A DNA stretch of 64,000 nt, taken from positions 507,999,501 to 508,063,500 of the forward strand of contig NC_092336.1 in NCBI RefSeq assembly GCF_046630445.1, in the 5' to 3' direction. The position numbers and the translations under genes are program-made. This document shows positions 22,427-32,785 of the stretch, piece by piece (position 1 is the stretch's first letter; each line of letters starts with the position of its first letter). Under the pieces are notes generated by a model. That model made no database searches. It saw only the letters and a program-made list of their open reading frames with translations, and was not told where the DNA came from. This stretch comes from Rutidosis leptorrhynchoides. Taxonomy: Eukaryota; Streptophyta; Magnoliopsida; Asterales; Asteraceae.

Positions 22427-25290
22427 CAATACGAAGGACTTATTCCTTTAATATCATGAATCTTCCATGCAATGGCTGGTTTATGAGCTTTCAACACAGA
22501 AATGAGTTGTGATTTCTCATTTTCAGTAAGAGAAGACGATATTATTACAGGTAATTCAGATTCACCATGTAAATAAGCGTATTCCAAATGGTTTGGAAGT
22601 GGCTTTAACTCTAATTTCGGAGGTTCTTCTATCGATGATTTATATCGATATCTGTCTTCTTCTTTTAGCATTTGAATTTCTTCTGTTGTTGGTTCATATC
22701 CATTAGCTATAAGTGTAGCTAACATTTCAGCTTCATCAATTGGTTCATTACCTTCTCCTAAAGAACATTCTCCTGTTCCTTGTAATTCTGGAAATTCTTC
22801 TAATAATTCTGCATGTGCATCTATAGTTTGAATATAATAACATGTATCATCTGCAGATTGTGGTTGTTGCATTGCTCTATCAACTGAAAAGGTAACACTC
22901 TCATCCTCTATACTTAGGGTCAGTTTCTTACCGAACACGTCTATCATTGCTTTAGCCGTGTTTAAGAATGGTCTTCCTAATATGAGAGGAACTTGAGAAT
23001 CTTCTTCCATGTCCAGAACAACAAAATCTACTGGAAATACTAAAGTACCAACTTTAACTAGCATGTTCTCCATTATCCCTCTAGGATATTTTATTGATCT
23101 ATCGGCTAGTTGTATGCTTATTCTGGTTGGTTTCAACTCTCCAAGGTCTAGTTTAGCGTATAGTGAATACGGCATTAGATTTATACTAGCACCTAAGTCT
23201 GCCAATGCTTCTATTGAACTAAGACTACCCAGAAAACATGGAATTGTGAAACTTCCTAGATCAGATAGTTTTTCTGGTATCTTATTCAACAGCACTGCTG
23301 AACAATTAGCATTCATGGTAACAGCCGAGAGTTCTTCCATTTTCTTTCTATTTGAGATTAGATCTTTCAAGAATTTAGCATATCTAGGCATTCCTGAAAT
23401 CACATCAATGAAAGGAAGATTTACATTTATCTGTTTAAACATATCCAAGAATTTGGATTGCTCTGCTTCAAGTTTCTCTTTCTTCATTTTACTCGGGTAA
23501 GGAAGTGGTGGTTGGTATGGTTTAACATAAGGTTTAGCCTTAACTGTGTTATCTTCATTAACCTTTTCAACTACCGGTTCTTTTTCCTTATCTTGATTAG
23601 GTTGTGGTTCTTGTGGAGTAGGAATAGCTTCATCAGAAGTTACAGGTATTTCAGGTGGTTTAAGTGTTGTACCACTTCTTGTGGTAATGGCTTTAGCTGT
23701 TTCATTCCGGGGGTTAGCATTTGTATCACTAGGTAGACTTCCCGGTTTTCTTTCACCTATTAACCTTGCTAGGTTACTTACTTCTTGTTCCAGATTTTGA
23801 ATAGAAGCTTGTTGATTTCTAAATGCTTGAGCATTTTGTTCATTGGTTTGTTTCTGAGATGTGAAAAACTGCGTTTGAGTTTCAACTAGCTTCGTCATCA
23901 TATCTTCTAAATTCGGCTTTTTATCATCGGTTTGTTGTGGTGGTTTGTTTTGAAAATTAGGTCTTTGCTGATTGTAAGTATTATTGGATACTTGTTGATT
24001 GCTAGGACCTTGTTGGTTGTTGTATGGAATATTTCTATTATAATTCTGGTTTTGATTGTAAATCGGTCTTGGCGGTTGATAATTATTCTGATAATTATTT
24101 CCAGGCCTTTGGTTTATGTATGAAATATTCTCTCTTTGTTCCATTGTTAATTCAATACTGAGACAATCTTTTGTCAAATGTGGTCCTCCACACTGCTCAC
24201 AATTAATTCGTATTGAATGAATATCTTTAGTCATCTTTTCCATTCGTCTCTCCACAGCATCTATCTTTGCGGAAATGGAATCTAAGTCATGGCTAGAATC
24301 AGCTCTAGCCGCTTTAGATGATCTAACGATATCTTTTTCTTGGTGCCACTCATGTGAGTGGGAAGCAGTGTTATCAATAATTTTGTAAGCATCAGTTTCG
24401 GTTTTCTTCATAATAGAACCACCAGCTGCTATATCTATGTCTTTTCTTGTAGTGATGTCGCATTCTTGGTAGAATATTTGTACTATTTGACAGGTGTCTA
24501 AACCATGTTGCGGACATCCTCTTAATAACTTTCCAAATCTTGTCCATGCCTCATATAGAGTTTCATTCGGCTTCTGTGTGAACGTAACAATTTTTGCTTG
24601 AAGTCTTACGGCTTTAGATGCCGGAAAGAAATGTTTAAGAAATTTTTCAACTAAAACATCCCATGTATCAATCGCCCCTTCAGGTAACGATTCCAACCAA
24701 TCTTTGGCTTCTCCCTTTAAAGTCCAGGGAAATAACATGAGATATATCTGTTCATCCTCCACTTCTCGGATTTTAAATAGTGTGCAGATCCTATTAAAGG
24801 TACGTAAATGTTCATTTGGGTCTTCCTTCGGCGCACCACTAAATTGGCATTGATTAGTCACCATGTGTAGAATTTGTCCTTTGATTTCATAATCTGGCGC
24901 ATTAATGTCTGGATGAGTAATTGCGTGACCTTGGCCAGTGCGTTTAGCTCTCATTCGGTCTTCCATACTTAAAGGTTCCAGATTCTCCATAATTGAATTT
25001 GTTGAATCGGAATCACTAGAGGATTCTGATTTAATGGTTCGTTCCTCAACAATCTCTGTTTGAATGATTGGTGGTTCCGGAGGAAAATTTAATGGTTCAG
25101 GATCTACGAATCGTTCCTGAATATTCTCCGGATTCTCAATTGTGAGGTCGGGTTGAAAAAATGGATTATCGAAAATTTGAACTGGAGTACTTGGTCGACT
25201 GGATGACGATTCTAAAGAAAAATCAACGGTGGTAATATTTGCTAAATGTCTTGATCTAGTTACAGGTGGTGAACGTCTTGCTCGATGCAT
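22427..25290 (-). CDS. A: gag and protease
   Basis: An open segment of about 955 residues from ATG 25290. After a Ser/Pro-rich N-terminus comes the Athila-type gag (KGEAKDWLESLPEGAI, LYEAWTRFGKLLRGCPQHG, residues 120-300), a zinc knuckle-like CEQCGGPHLTKDC near 360, an Asn/Gln-rich linker (NNYQNNYQPPRP), then the retropepsin: ALADLGASINLMPYSLY near residue 695 and [20 protein letters not shown] near 775. It runs up to the RT N-terminus, where B is inserted. Gag forms the particle and the protease matures it. The corresponding region of C (51164 onward) is nearly identical. Confidence 0.92.
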
Positions 25291-25523
25291 TCACTGAATA
25301 TCCTATTAGTTTTTAAAAGGAAAGAAAAATTATAATAAGTTATCCAATCAATAGACTTTTCTGATTTTGCCCACGTTTCGAATAGCCAAAAGATGCAGCA
25401 GAGGGGCAGGATTCGTTTGGTCTCAATATAATTGAGGACTGTTTGGCTCCAATAACCTGGTCCACGTACAAATCCAACTATTACTACGAACCAGAAAATT
25501 TTGATGTCTATCAATTTAACCAC
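25260..25523 (-). CDS. A: short upstream ORF overlapping the gag start (87 aa)
   Basis: A hydrophobic 87-residue frame (MVKLIDIKIFWFVVIVGFVRG at its start, then WSQTVLNYIETKRILPLCC) lies in the leader and overlaps the first codons of gag in another frame. The same frame opens in C at 50932-51141. No known family. It may be a translation-regulating uORF or chance; the two copies are too alike to separate these. Confidence 0.3.
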   Translation of the reverse strand: MVKLIDIKIFWFVVIVGFVRGPGYWSQTVLNYIETKRILPLCCIFWLFETWAKSEKSIDWITYYNFSFLLKTNRIFSECIEQDVHHL

Positions 25524-26783
25524 TTAAAATAAATTTTCGTAATTTTAAGAAATTTAGATAAGAAGTAGAATAAAAATCTATGTCCTAAAAACTAGAATAG
25601 CGAGAAATAAGAAAGAAAAAGAGTTCGTCGAAAAAAGGTCGAAAAAGAAAAATGGTTGAAAAATAAAAGGTGACGGAAAAATAAAAGAAACTTATAAAAC
25701 TTAAAAATACTTGACTAACCTAACCTTATTACTACAACTAACTTAAAATTATAATCGCAAATTGAGATTACTAATTGGAATGATAATTGATACATAGATA
25801 AAAGTCGTCTAAAAATATTAAAGCTTACAGGAAAAACTAAATTCCAAATGGAAATAACTTAAAAAGAAACTAAAACTTAAAAAAGCGTCGCAAAATTCTA
25901 GAGTACCTAAATCTTAGTGTAAAGAAAAAGCACTTAAGGGATTTTACGGCAAAGCCTAAAAATCTAGAAGTAAAAATAACTATTGCAAAAACTAAGTTTA
26001 AAACTAAATATGAGCTAAAAATACAAATATTACGCTAAAACGATTAAAAAGGGATAAAATATAAAAATATACAAAAAGTTGTAAAAATTACAATTTTTAT
26101 AAAAATATTATTTTTATATTATTTATTTATTAAAACTATTAATTTAAATATATAAATAAAACTAATTAAAACTTAATATAACTAAATAATTAAAATTAAA
26201 TATTAATTTAATTAAAACCTAAATCTTAATTAATTAATAATAATAATTATTACACCGTATTAAATGCGATTAGGGTTTCTGTGTACCCGTGTCAGAGTGG
26301 CTCCGCGAGTCGCGGTTCCCGAAGCTGCAAACCCCGCGAGTCGCGGGGTTCCAGAATTCAACTCTGGTCCAGTTTAAATTGACGCGTTTTTTTTTTATTA
26401 TTTTCTGTTTATAAAATCTAAATATTTGTATAATAAAAACTTATATTTAAAAAAAACTAGAATAAAAAATAGAACTACTTTATAATTTTATAAATAAAAA
26501 TCTTAAAGCTAGACATATATATATATATATTTTTTTTTTGGTTTTTTATATTTATAAAATATATTTATAAAATAAATTAAATAAAACTTATATTTTTACA
26601 AACTAAAGAAACTTTATAAAACTTAAATATTTATCAAACTCCTAAAAATATTTATATTTTTGTTTTTTTTTTAATATATTCGAATATTTAAAACGTATTT
26701 TTATAAAAAAGAATTTTAATAAAAGTAAACTAAAAATCTTTTTTTTTATATATTAGCGTTGCGCTTCTGGCTTTTTAAGCGAG
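25524..26783 (-). other. A: 5' leader between PBS and gag
   Basis: AT-rich leader with no gene other than the short uORF. It holds the third palindrome pair of the element (26303-26350): CCGCGA-G-TCGCGG centred at 26309 and AACCCCGCGA arms around one G at 26330-26350, centred at 26340, 31 bp apart. No TATA-like motif follows it here. Confidence 0.7.
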
Positions 26784-26801
26784 TCCCCGGCAGCGGCGCC
26801 A
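26784..26801 (-). other. Primer binding site of A (tRNA-Asp-like)
   Basis: The minus strand reads TGGCGCCGCTGCCGGGGA, the form usual for Athila/Tat elements and matching the 3' end of tRNA-Asp with one difference. It is 8 bp from the LTR end, as in C (49650-49667). Confidence 0.88.
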
Positions 26802-26809
26802 AAAATACT

Positions 26810-28780
26810 TGATGTTTGCAGCGGGGTATACGAAATAGCTTATATTTTTACAGGAAATACTATTAAATACGATACAATTTTACACAAGATATTTATTTAT
26901 TTAGAGAATGGATATACTTAAACCTTGCTACAACACTTATAGGCAGTGTACCTAATCGTACAGTAGTGTAGTTTTTAGTAAGTTCGGTTCGTTCCACAGG
27001 GAATCTTTTTAAACAAAGCTTAACGCTATATTAGTTTACTTTTATAAAAATACAAATATATATAAGTAATATTATTATTATAAAGGGGGATTTTTACCGT
27101 TTAATGACCGGTTTGTCGATTTTAAAACTTTAGTCGCAGTTAAAACCAAATGTAAAATAATAAATATAAATACAAGACTTAAATTAAAGCGTAAAGTAAA
27201 TAACAATAATGAAATTGCGAATAATAAAAGTGCGATAAAATAAACTTGCGATAATTAAAAAGTACGATAATTAAAAGTGCAATTAAATACAATAACAATA
27301 AAAATGCGATAATTAGAAGTGCAATTAAATATAAAATAAAGGAAATTAAATATGAAATAAAAGAATTATGCTTATTTAAACTTCCGTAATCATGATGTTT
27401 GACGTGTTGATTTTAGTTTTATGCCCATGGGTTAATTGTCCTTTGTCCTGGATTATTTAATATGTCCATACGGATTTGTCCATAATAGTCCATCAGTCAT
27501 AAATATAAAGAGCGAAAGCCTTCGTCAAATTATTCTTATTCCCGAAGTCAAATATTCCAACTAATTGGGGATTCGAATTGTAACAAGGTTTTAATACTTT
27601 GTTTAATGAATACACCAGGTTATCGACTGCGTGTAAACCAAGGTTTTACTACTTTGTTAACAATTACACTAATTACCCTTGAATGTAATTCACCCCTGTT
27701 TCAACAAGTCTATTAACTATTAATCCAGTTCCGTGTCCGGTAAAATGAATAATTATTGGTATTTATAGATATCCCGCCCACCGTACCCAGTCAAGCGTAT
27801 GTGGTTATATATAAATACGTCGAATTATAAGTTTGTATATTAAATTAACAAGGTATTGTTTAGTTAATATAAAACCCATTAATAGCCCATAGTCTAATTT
27901 TCACAAGTGTCGTTCTTTTGTCCAAACCCCAATTATGGTACAAAGCCCAATTACCCAATTTTAGTAATTAGCCCAACATCATGATTACTTCGTTTTAAAT
28001 AAGCATAATAATAACTTAGCTACAAGACATTAAATTAAAAAGGTTGAACATAACTTACAATGATTAAAAATAGCGTAGCGTTACACGGACAGAATTTCGA
28101 CTTACACCCTTACAATATTCGCTAACATACCCTTATTATTAGAATTATAATTAAAATTAAAATTAAAATATAAATATAAATATTTACGTATTATGAGAGA
28201 AGAAGAAAAAGGATGGTTTTTGCGATCAGAATTCGGTTGCTTTTATAGGGAGTTTCAGAAATTGGGGCTCCGCGACTCGCGGCCCATTTTGCCTTCAAAC
28301 TCCGCGAGTCGCGGAGTTTAAAAACACAGCTCACATTCTTTGGAGTCTTTCTTGCCGGCGATTTATTTATAAATATAATATATATAATTAATATAATTAA
28401 TTATATATTATATTATATTTATATACATAGTTAACTTGTAATTTTTAGTCCGTTGCGTCGAGCGTTGAGAGTTGACTCTGGTCCCGGTTCCGGATTTTCG
28501 AACGTCCTTGCGTACAATTTAATATCTTGTACTTTGCGTTTTGAATCTTGTACTCTTGTAATTTCGAGACGTTTCTTATCAATAATTGGAACCTCTTTGA
28601 TTGTATTTTGTACTTTTGAGCTTTTTGGTCGTTTGCGTCTTTAATTCGTCGAATCTGTCTTTTGTCTTCACCTTTTATTATTTAAACGAATATCACTTTT
28701 AAATAGAACAATTGCAACTAAAAGCTTGTCTTTCTTGAGGAATAATGCTATGAAATATATGTTCGTTTTTAGCATTATCA
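26810..28780 (-). repeat. 5' LTR of element A
   Basis: 1971 bp; on the minus strand TGATAATGCT...GCAAACATCA. It contains the degenerate GCGATAA-unit array (27200-27360), a TATA box just below 28270 (minus sense) and the palindrome pair at 28270-28319 (centres 28276 and 28308). The right border with F is at 28780/28781. Confidence 0.95.
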
Positions 28781-28812
28781 GTATTGGTTCTGAGTTTTGT
28801 TTCGTTAAACAC

Positions 28813-28943
28813 AATCGGCCGATTGACTTCCTAAGTCAGCCGATTTACAGTATATCGACCGATTTACCAAAACGATCGATTTATATCTATGTCGGGTGAT
28901 TGTTCTTGAAAATCGACCGACTGATCTTATATGTCGACCGACT
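28813..28943 (+). promoter_or_regulatory. F: array of seven degenerate palindromes upstream of the late ORF
   Basis: Seven sites related to TCGRCCGA. The best are AATCGGCCGATT (28813-28824) and the TCGACCGA sites at 28913-28920 and 28934-28941. Centres fall at about 28818, 28839, 28858, 28875, 28895, 28916 and 28937, i.e. steps of 17-21 bp. A TATA-like TTATATTTT lies about 20 bp after the last site and the late ORF begins at 29019. The same motif is arrayed in the LTR of F. Operator-like function is inferred. Confidence 0.6.
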
Positions 28944-29018
28944 GTCTAAACTTTGTAATTTTCTTATATTTTTTAACGTTTTTTCGATTCTTGTATATAT
29001 GTTTGTATAGCAGAATCA

Positions 29019-31656
29019 ATGGCTCAACAGAGTAGTCCAGTGAATGAAGAAGTGCATGAGGAAGAGGTGATTATGTCCAAGAATCTTACAGGTTTGACGG
29101 CAAGCGAAAACGCCAATCTAGTGGCGTGTTTAAACGAGGAAGGACCTGAAGCAAAGGAAGGCTTCGTTGATATTATCACGTTTTTGAAAAGGTCCAGGAT
29201 TCATACTGCAATCACTCTAGAATGCAAGGCGTACTATTCGCACCAACGAGAATTCTGGAACAATGCTTCTATTGTCACTGAACAGGGAAAGAAAGTGATA
29301 CGAAGCAGCGTTGGTGGTACAATTGTGAAGATCTCGGCTCAGACAGTTCGTGAAGACTTAGGCTTTCCCGATAATGATACTATGCAAGTCACACTGAATA
29401 GAACTAAGGTCAGAAGGTGTTTAGTGAGATGTGGATACTCTGGTGATCCGATCAAAGGTGCAGTTAAGAGAACTCGATTCTGTCATCAATACAAATACCT
29501 AACTTTGGTGTTGTTGAGATGCATGAGTCCAATGGTAGGCGGCTTTGATGAGTTGAACGAGACTTATAGTTCGACGTTTGCAGCTCTAGTTCTTCATGCG
29601 GACTTCAATTTCTCTGAAGTGATTTTCAGAAGTATGTTGGTGAACGTGAAAAAGAAAAGCCACTTAATGTTTCCTAGGTTCTTGCAGGTGATGATTGAAA
29701 AACAAGTGCAAGGATTGAATAAGGTTAGGCAGGATGAGATTAAACTGAATCATCTGAACGACTTGACTTTCAACCGAGTCAAGCAAAAGAGAGGTCCGGA
29801 TGAACCATTCAAGAGACTAGTTGGCCACCTCGCCAATGAAAACTATGTATGTCCACCAGGTGCTACCTGTCGTCATGAGAACAGTACGTCTGGTAATGAA
29901 GATGATATCGTCACAGTTGGTGAAGACGATCAAGAGGTTAATCAGCCACTGCCAGTTGTTGCATCTGAACAGATACTGGTTGATGAAGACGATGAAGGAG
30001 ATGACTTTGACCCTGATCAATTCGAGCTGAGAAAGCGAAAACAAACTGAGGGTCCTTCAGTTACGACAAAGCCGAAGCAGAAGCGAATAAAGTTCATTAA
30101 AAAGGCAAAGAGAACTGAGTCATCTTCAGCTGCTGAACAACGACACACACAACAATCACAACAACAACGACAATCTCCAGCTGCTGCTACTCAAGAAACA
30201 CGTGCTGAAACTGATACAGAAGTTCATGCTGCTGCATCTACGACTGTTATTACACGAGATACTGCAGTTACTCTGTTAAGCGAGAAGGTTGTAAATATGG
30301 CTTCTGAATTTGAAAAGTTTAAAGAATAAGCTAATGAACGAGAAAGAAGAAGATGCTGAGATTGCTAAACTGACCAAGCAGGTTGAAGATCAACAGGTTG
30401 AAATGAAGAAGTTAAAAACTAAGGTTGATGCTCAGAATTTGCTGATTGTAAAGGCCGAGTCTGCAGCGAACAAGGCACTGACGAAAGTGCTTGAGTGGGA
30501 AAATAATTTCGATATTGAGGCTGTTGATCTCGAAGAGGATATAGATTTTGGTAATTTTGACGATCAAGGCGAGGATGAGCTAGGTTTGGATCTTGCTAAA
30601 GGCACAAGCGAGAACCCACTGTCAGTAATTCCTCTAAATATTGATTATTCTTTTCGTGATTTTTTAGCAAAGCAGGATCGTCTGAATCACTCAGCTGTAT
30701 TTGATGATTTAGAAGAAGGGGAGATCCCGCCGGATCTAAGCGCTGAGGAACAGGCCGAGCTAGTGCGTCAAGAGCAACAAACAAGTACTTCAGCTGACAC
30801 GACTGCTAGCTCATCTTTTGAGAATCGTTACGATTCTAATGATGATTTTGAGGAAACTGTCGTAGAAAATGAAAACGACAACGATTTTGATGAAGTAATT
30901 ATAGAAGATGAACCAATAGGTGATTTTCCGGAGTACGAACGTAATAACGATAAAGATCTACCTACGTTTCAAGATTACTTCAAAATGAGTGAAGAGCTTC
31001 TAAACCGTAAATGCGAAGAAAAAGAAAAGACCGAAGATTTGCCTCCAGAGTTTTTACCGGTCAAAATAAATGAAGAAAAGGTAGAAGTTCTAGAAGCTGA
31101 ATGGAAGATCCTGTTGAGGATCAGAAAATATTGTGAGAAGCCAGCGCCAGAACCTAAATGGCTGAACTACATTAATAAGCCGGCGAATCTTTTGGCTAAA
31201 GGAAAAATCATTGCTTGGGCCTACATCAAAGAGTTTGATATATACGCAATAAAGAAGGAGTACGGAGTGGACTACATCAAACATGGATTCGAGTTCAAGA
31301 CTCTACCGTACTTTGAATTTATGCAGGTGGCTAGGCTCAAGATGTTATATCGGAATTATGACGGAATTCCTGATATTATTTGCAAGAAGATAATACGATC
31401 GTTCTTGTCAAAGAACTTTGAGGGATTCAGCCCTCAATTTCCCACGATCACTTATCGAACAAACAAGAAAACGGGCGAACGAAGAAAGATTGTTAAATAC
31501 CAGTCGGGAAAATATATGAGAAAGGTTCATGTGATGAAAATGCCACAGAACTTTAGCCCACGTTTTCGCTGGTGGTACTACGATGAACGCTCAGAGGAAG
31601 CAGTCATCGTTTTGGACAAATCGAAGGAAGATGAGACCGATACGATACGGGTTTAG
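29019..31656 (+). pseudogene. F: env-position late ORF region
   Basis: Two overlapping open frames, MAQQSSPVNEEV... (29019-30329) and one from 30310 to 31656, cover a single late gene with about one break. The first half has a conserved-looking globular region (CKAYYSHQREFWNNASIV, SAQTVREDLGFPD, YKYLTLVLLRCMSPMVGGFDELNET) that resembles late ORFs of Copia-type elements common in Asteraceae; the likeness is from memory. The middle is acidic and Gln/Ser-rich with a basic cluster (KPKQKRIKFIKKAKR). A probable coiled coil follows (about 30340-30520, heptad-like KLTKQVEDQQVEMKKLKTKV). The C-terminal part is rich in charged and aromatic residues. It has no hydrophobic membrane segment, so it is env-like by position only. 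Confidence 0.5.
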
Positions 31657-31860
31657 ATCCCGTTTGGTTGAGAAATTGCTGTGAAGCTGACATCTTCACA
31701 TTATACTACAATCGGATGCTGTACAGGCCAGAGAATAGAGTTCAAGCACAACAGTACATTCGTGTTGCAAAAGTTTGCTACTTGAACAATATGGTTACAG
31801 ATCCGTACAGTGATTGAAGCAGATCGAAGACTTATGAGGAACTAGGTCTTAGGGGGAGTT

Positions 31861-32340
31861 TGTTAGTGCATAATTTGTAATCCATAGTTCCATGAATGTT
31901 AATGTATTATTCGATCATGTAGTAACCTGTAATATTGTTAAACGTTGATTATCGATTGCTACTTTATATATATGTAAACGTTTAAATGTAATGTGTAATG
32001 TTACTCGACAGTCGGCCGACTGACATAGTCAGTCGACCGACTGTCAACCACAGTCGACCGACATAAGATCTGGGATATTTAAGCCAAGTTAATCTCCACT
32101 AATTTGGTTAACCACTTAATTAATTTTACACACACAAACAGTTCCAGGTACGGTCTCTCTCAAACCTTCATGTCCAAATACCACAGAATGTCAGTCTAGG
32201 CTTCGTGTTTATCAAGATCTAATCTTGGTTTGACTCGTACGAACCCGAAAACCCATAGATATTCGTTTAAGCTCTAGTGTTATTCCGCCTCTAGATCGTG
32301 TTAGGTTGATTCTAAGGTCCCTTTTCAGCGTCTATAACTT
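31861..32340 (+). repeat. F: 3' LTR (right end uncertain)
   Basis: Begins TGTTAGTGCA directly after the polypurine tract. Contains three palindromic sites (32009-32022 CAGTCGGCCGACTG; 32031-32042 and 32052-32063 of AGTCGACCGACT type), centres 21 bp apart each time, and a TATA-like GATATTTAAG about 12-20 bp further on. The right boundary is not clear. Confidence 0.6.
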
Positions 32341-32560
32341 TCCAGCTTAATAGGGTATCATCCAAAGGGGACTTAACCACCCACACACGCGTTAGGAGAA
32401 AACCCAAATCGCGACAACCCTGGCAGTACGGTTGAAGGTTGGAAAAACCCCCTCCGAGAAGCTAATTCTCGCAGTACCAATTAGATCCCGGCACTTAGAA
32501 TCGAACATGCGCCTACGCGTTAAGGACAAACAGAATCACTCAGGCAATGCCTTGGTTGTC
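32341..32560 (-). repeat. SINE-like tRNA-derived repeat
   Basis: On the minus strand an A-box-like GCCTGAGTGATTC and a B-box-like ATGTTCGATTCTAAG are about 45 bp apart, followed by a body shared with 37226-37303 (TTTTTCCAACC..., TTGGGTTTTCTCC). No clear poly-A or target duplication was found, so both ends are approximate. Confidence 0.45.
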
Positions 32561-32785
32561 ACGAAAGACTCATATATTGCTGATTAAGATTTGAAAAGTT
32601 TAGACATATTTCATTACAATCAAGTCAAACAAATGAAAGTACAAATCCTAGATAAGCTCAGATCACATAAACAACTTTACGTGTTCTGGAGTTAAATTAC
32701 AACAATAACCTAGTAACTCGAGTGAGAAACTCGAACAAAATAACTCCCCTACTTTTCTAAACCTTCCAAAATACCAATATGTAAA

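Larger units (their letters stand above)
1..28780 (-). mobile_element. Athila-like Ty3 LTR retrotransposon A (env-bearing), 3' LTR cut by window start
   Basis: Read on the minus strand the order is 5' LTR (28780-26810), a PBS resembling tRNA-Asp, leader, gag, protease, RT, RNase H, integrase, a zinc-cluster ORF, a spliced env-position ORF, a polypurine tract and the 3' LTR (1583 to before 1). That order and the Athila ORF1-like late protein place it in the Athila lineage of Ty3/Gypsy. Element B is inserted in pol and accounts for 11.3 kb. The two LTRs differ by about nine substitutions and one short indel over roughly 1.58 kb (eye count), so the insertion is young. The right flank begins GTATT (28781-28785), the expected TSD; its partner is outside the window. 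Besides the B insertion the coding part has roughly four or five breaks. Confidence 0.93.
28781..32340 (+). mobile_element. Copia-like LTR element F, 3' part (probably SIRE-type, env-position ORF)
   Basis: What is visible is a late ORF, a polypurine tract (AGGGGGAG, 31851-31858) and an LTR starting TGTTAGTGCATAA at 31861. The tract and LTR start fit Copia elements with a late ORF (SIRE/Maximus type). The gag-pol half must lie left of A, outside the window, since A is inserted at 28780. The exact right end of the LTR is not resolved; about 32340 is a guess from where a SINE-like repeat begins. Confidence 0.65.
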
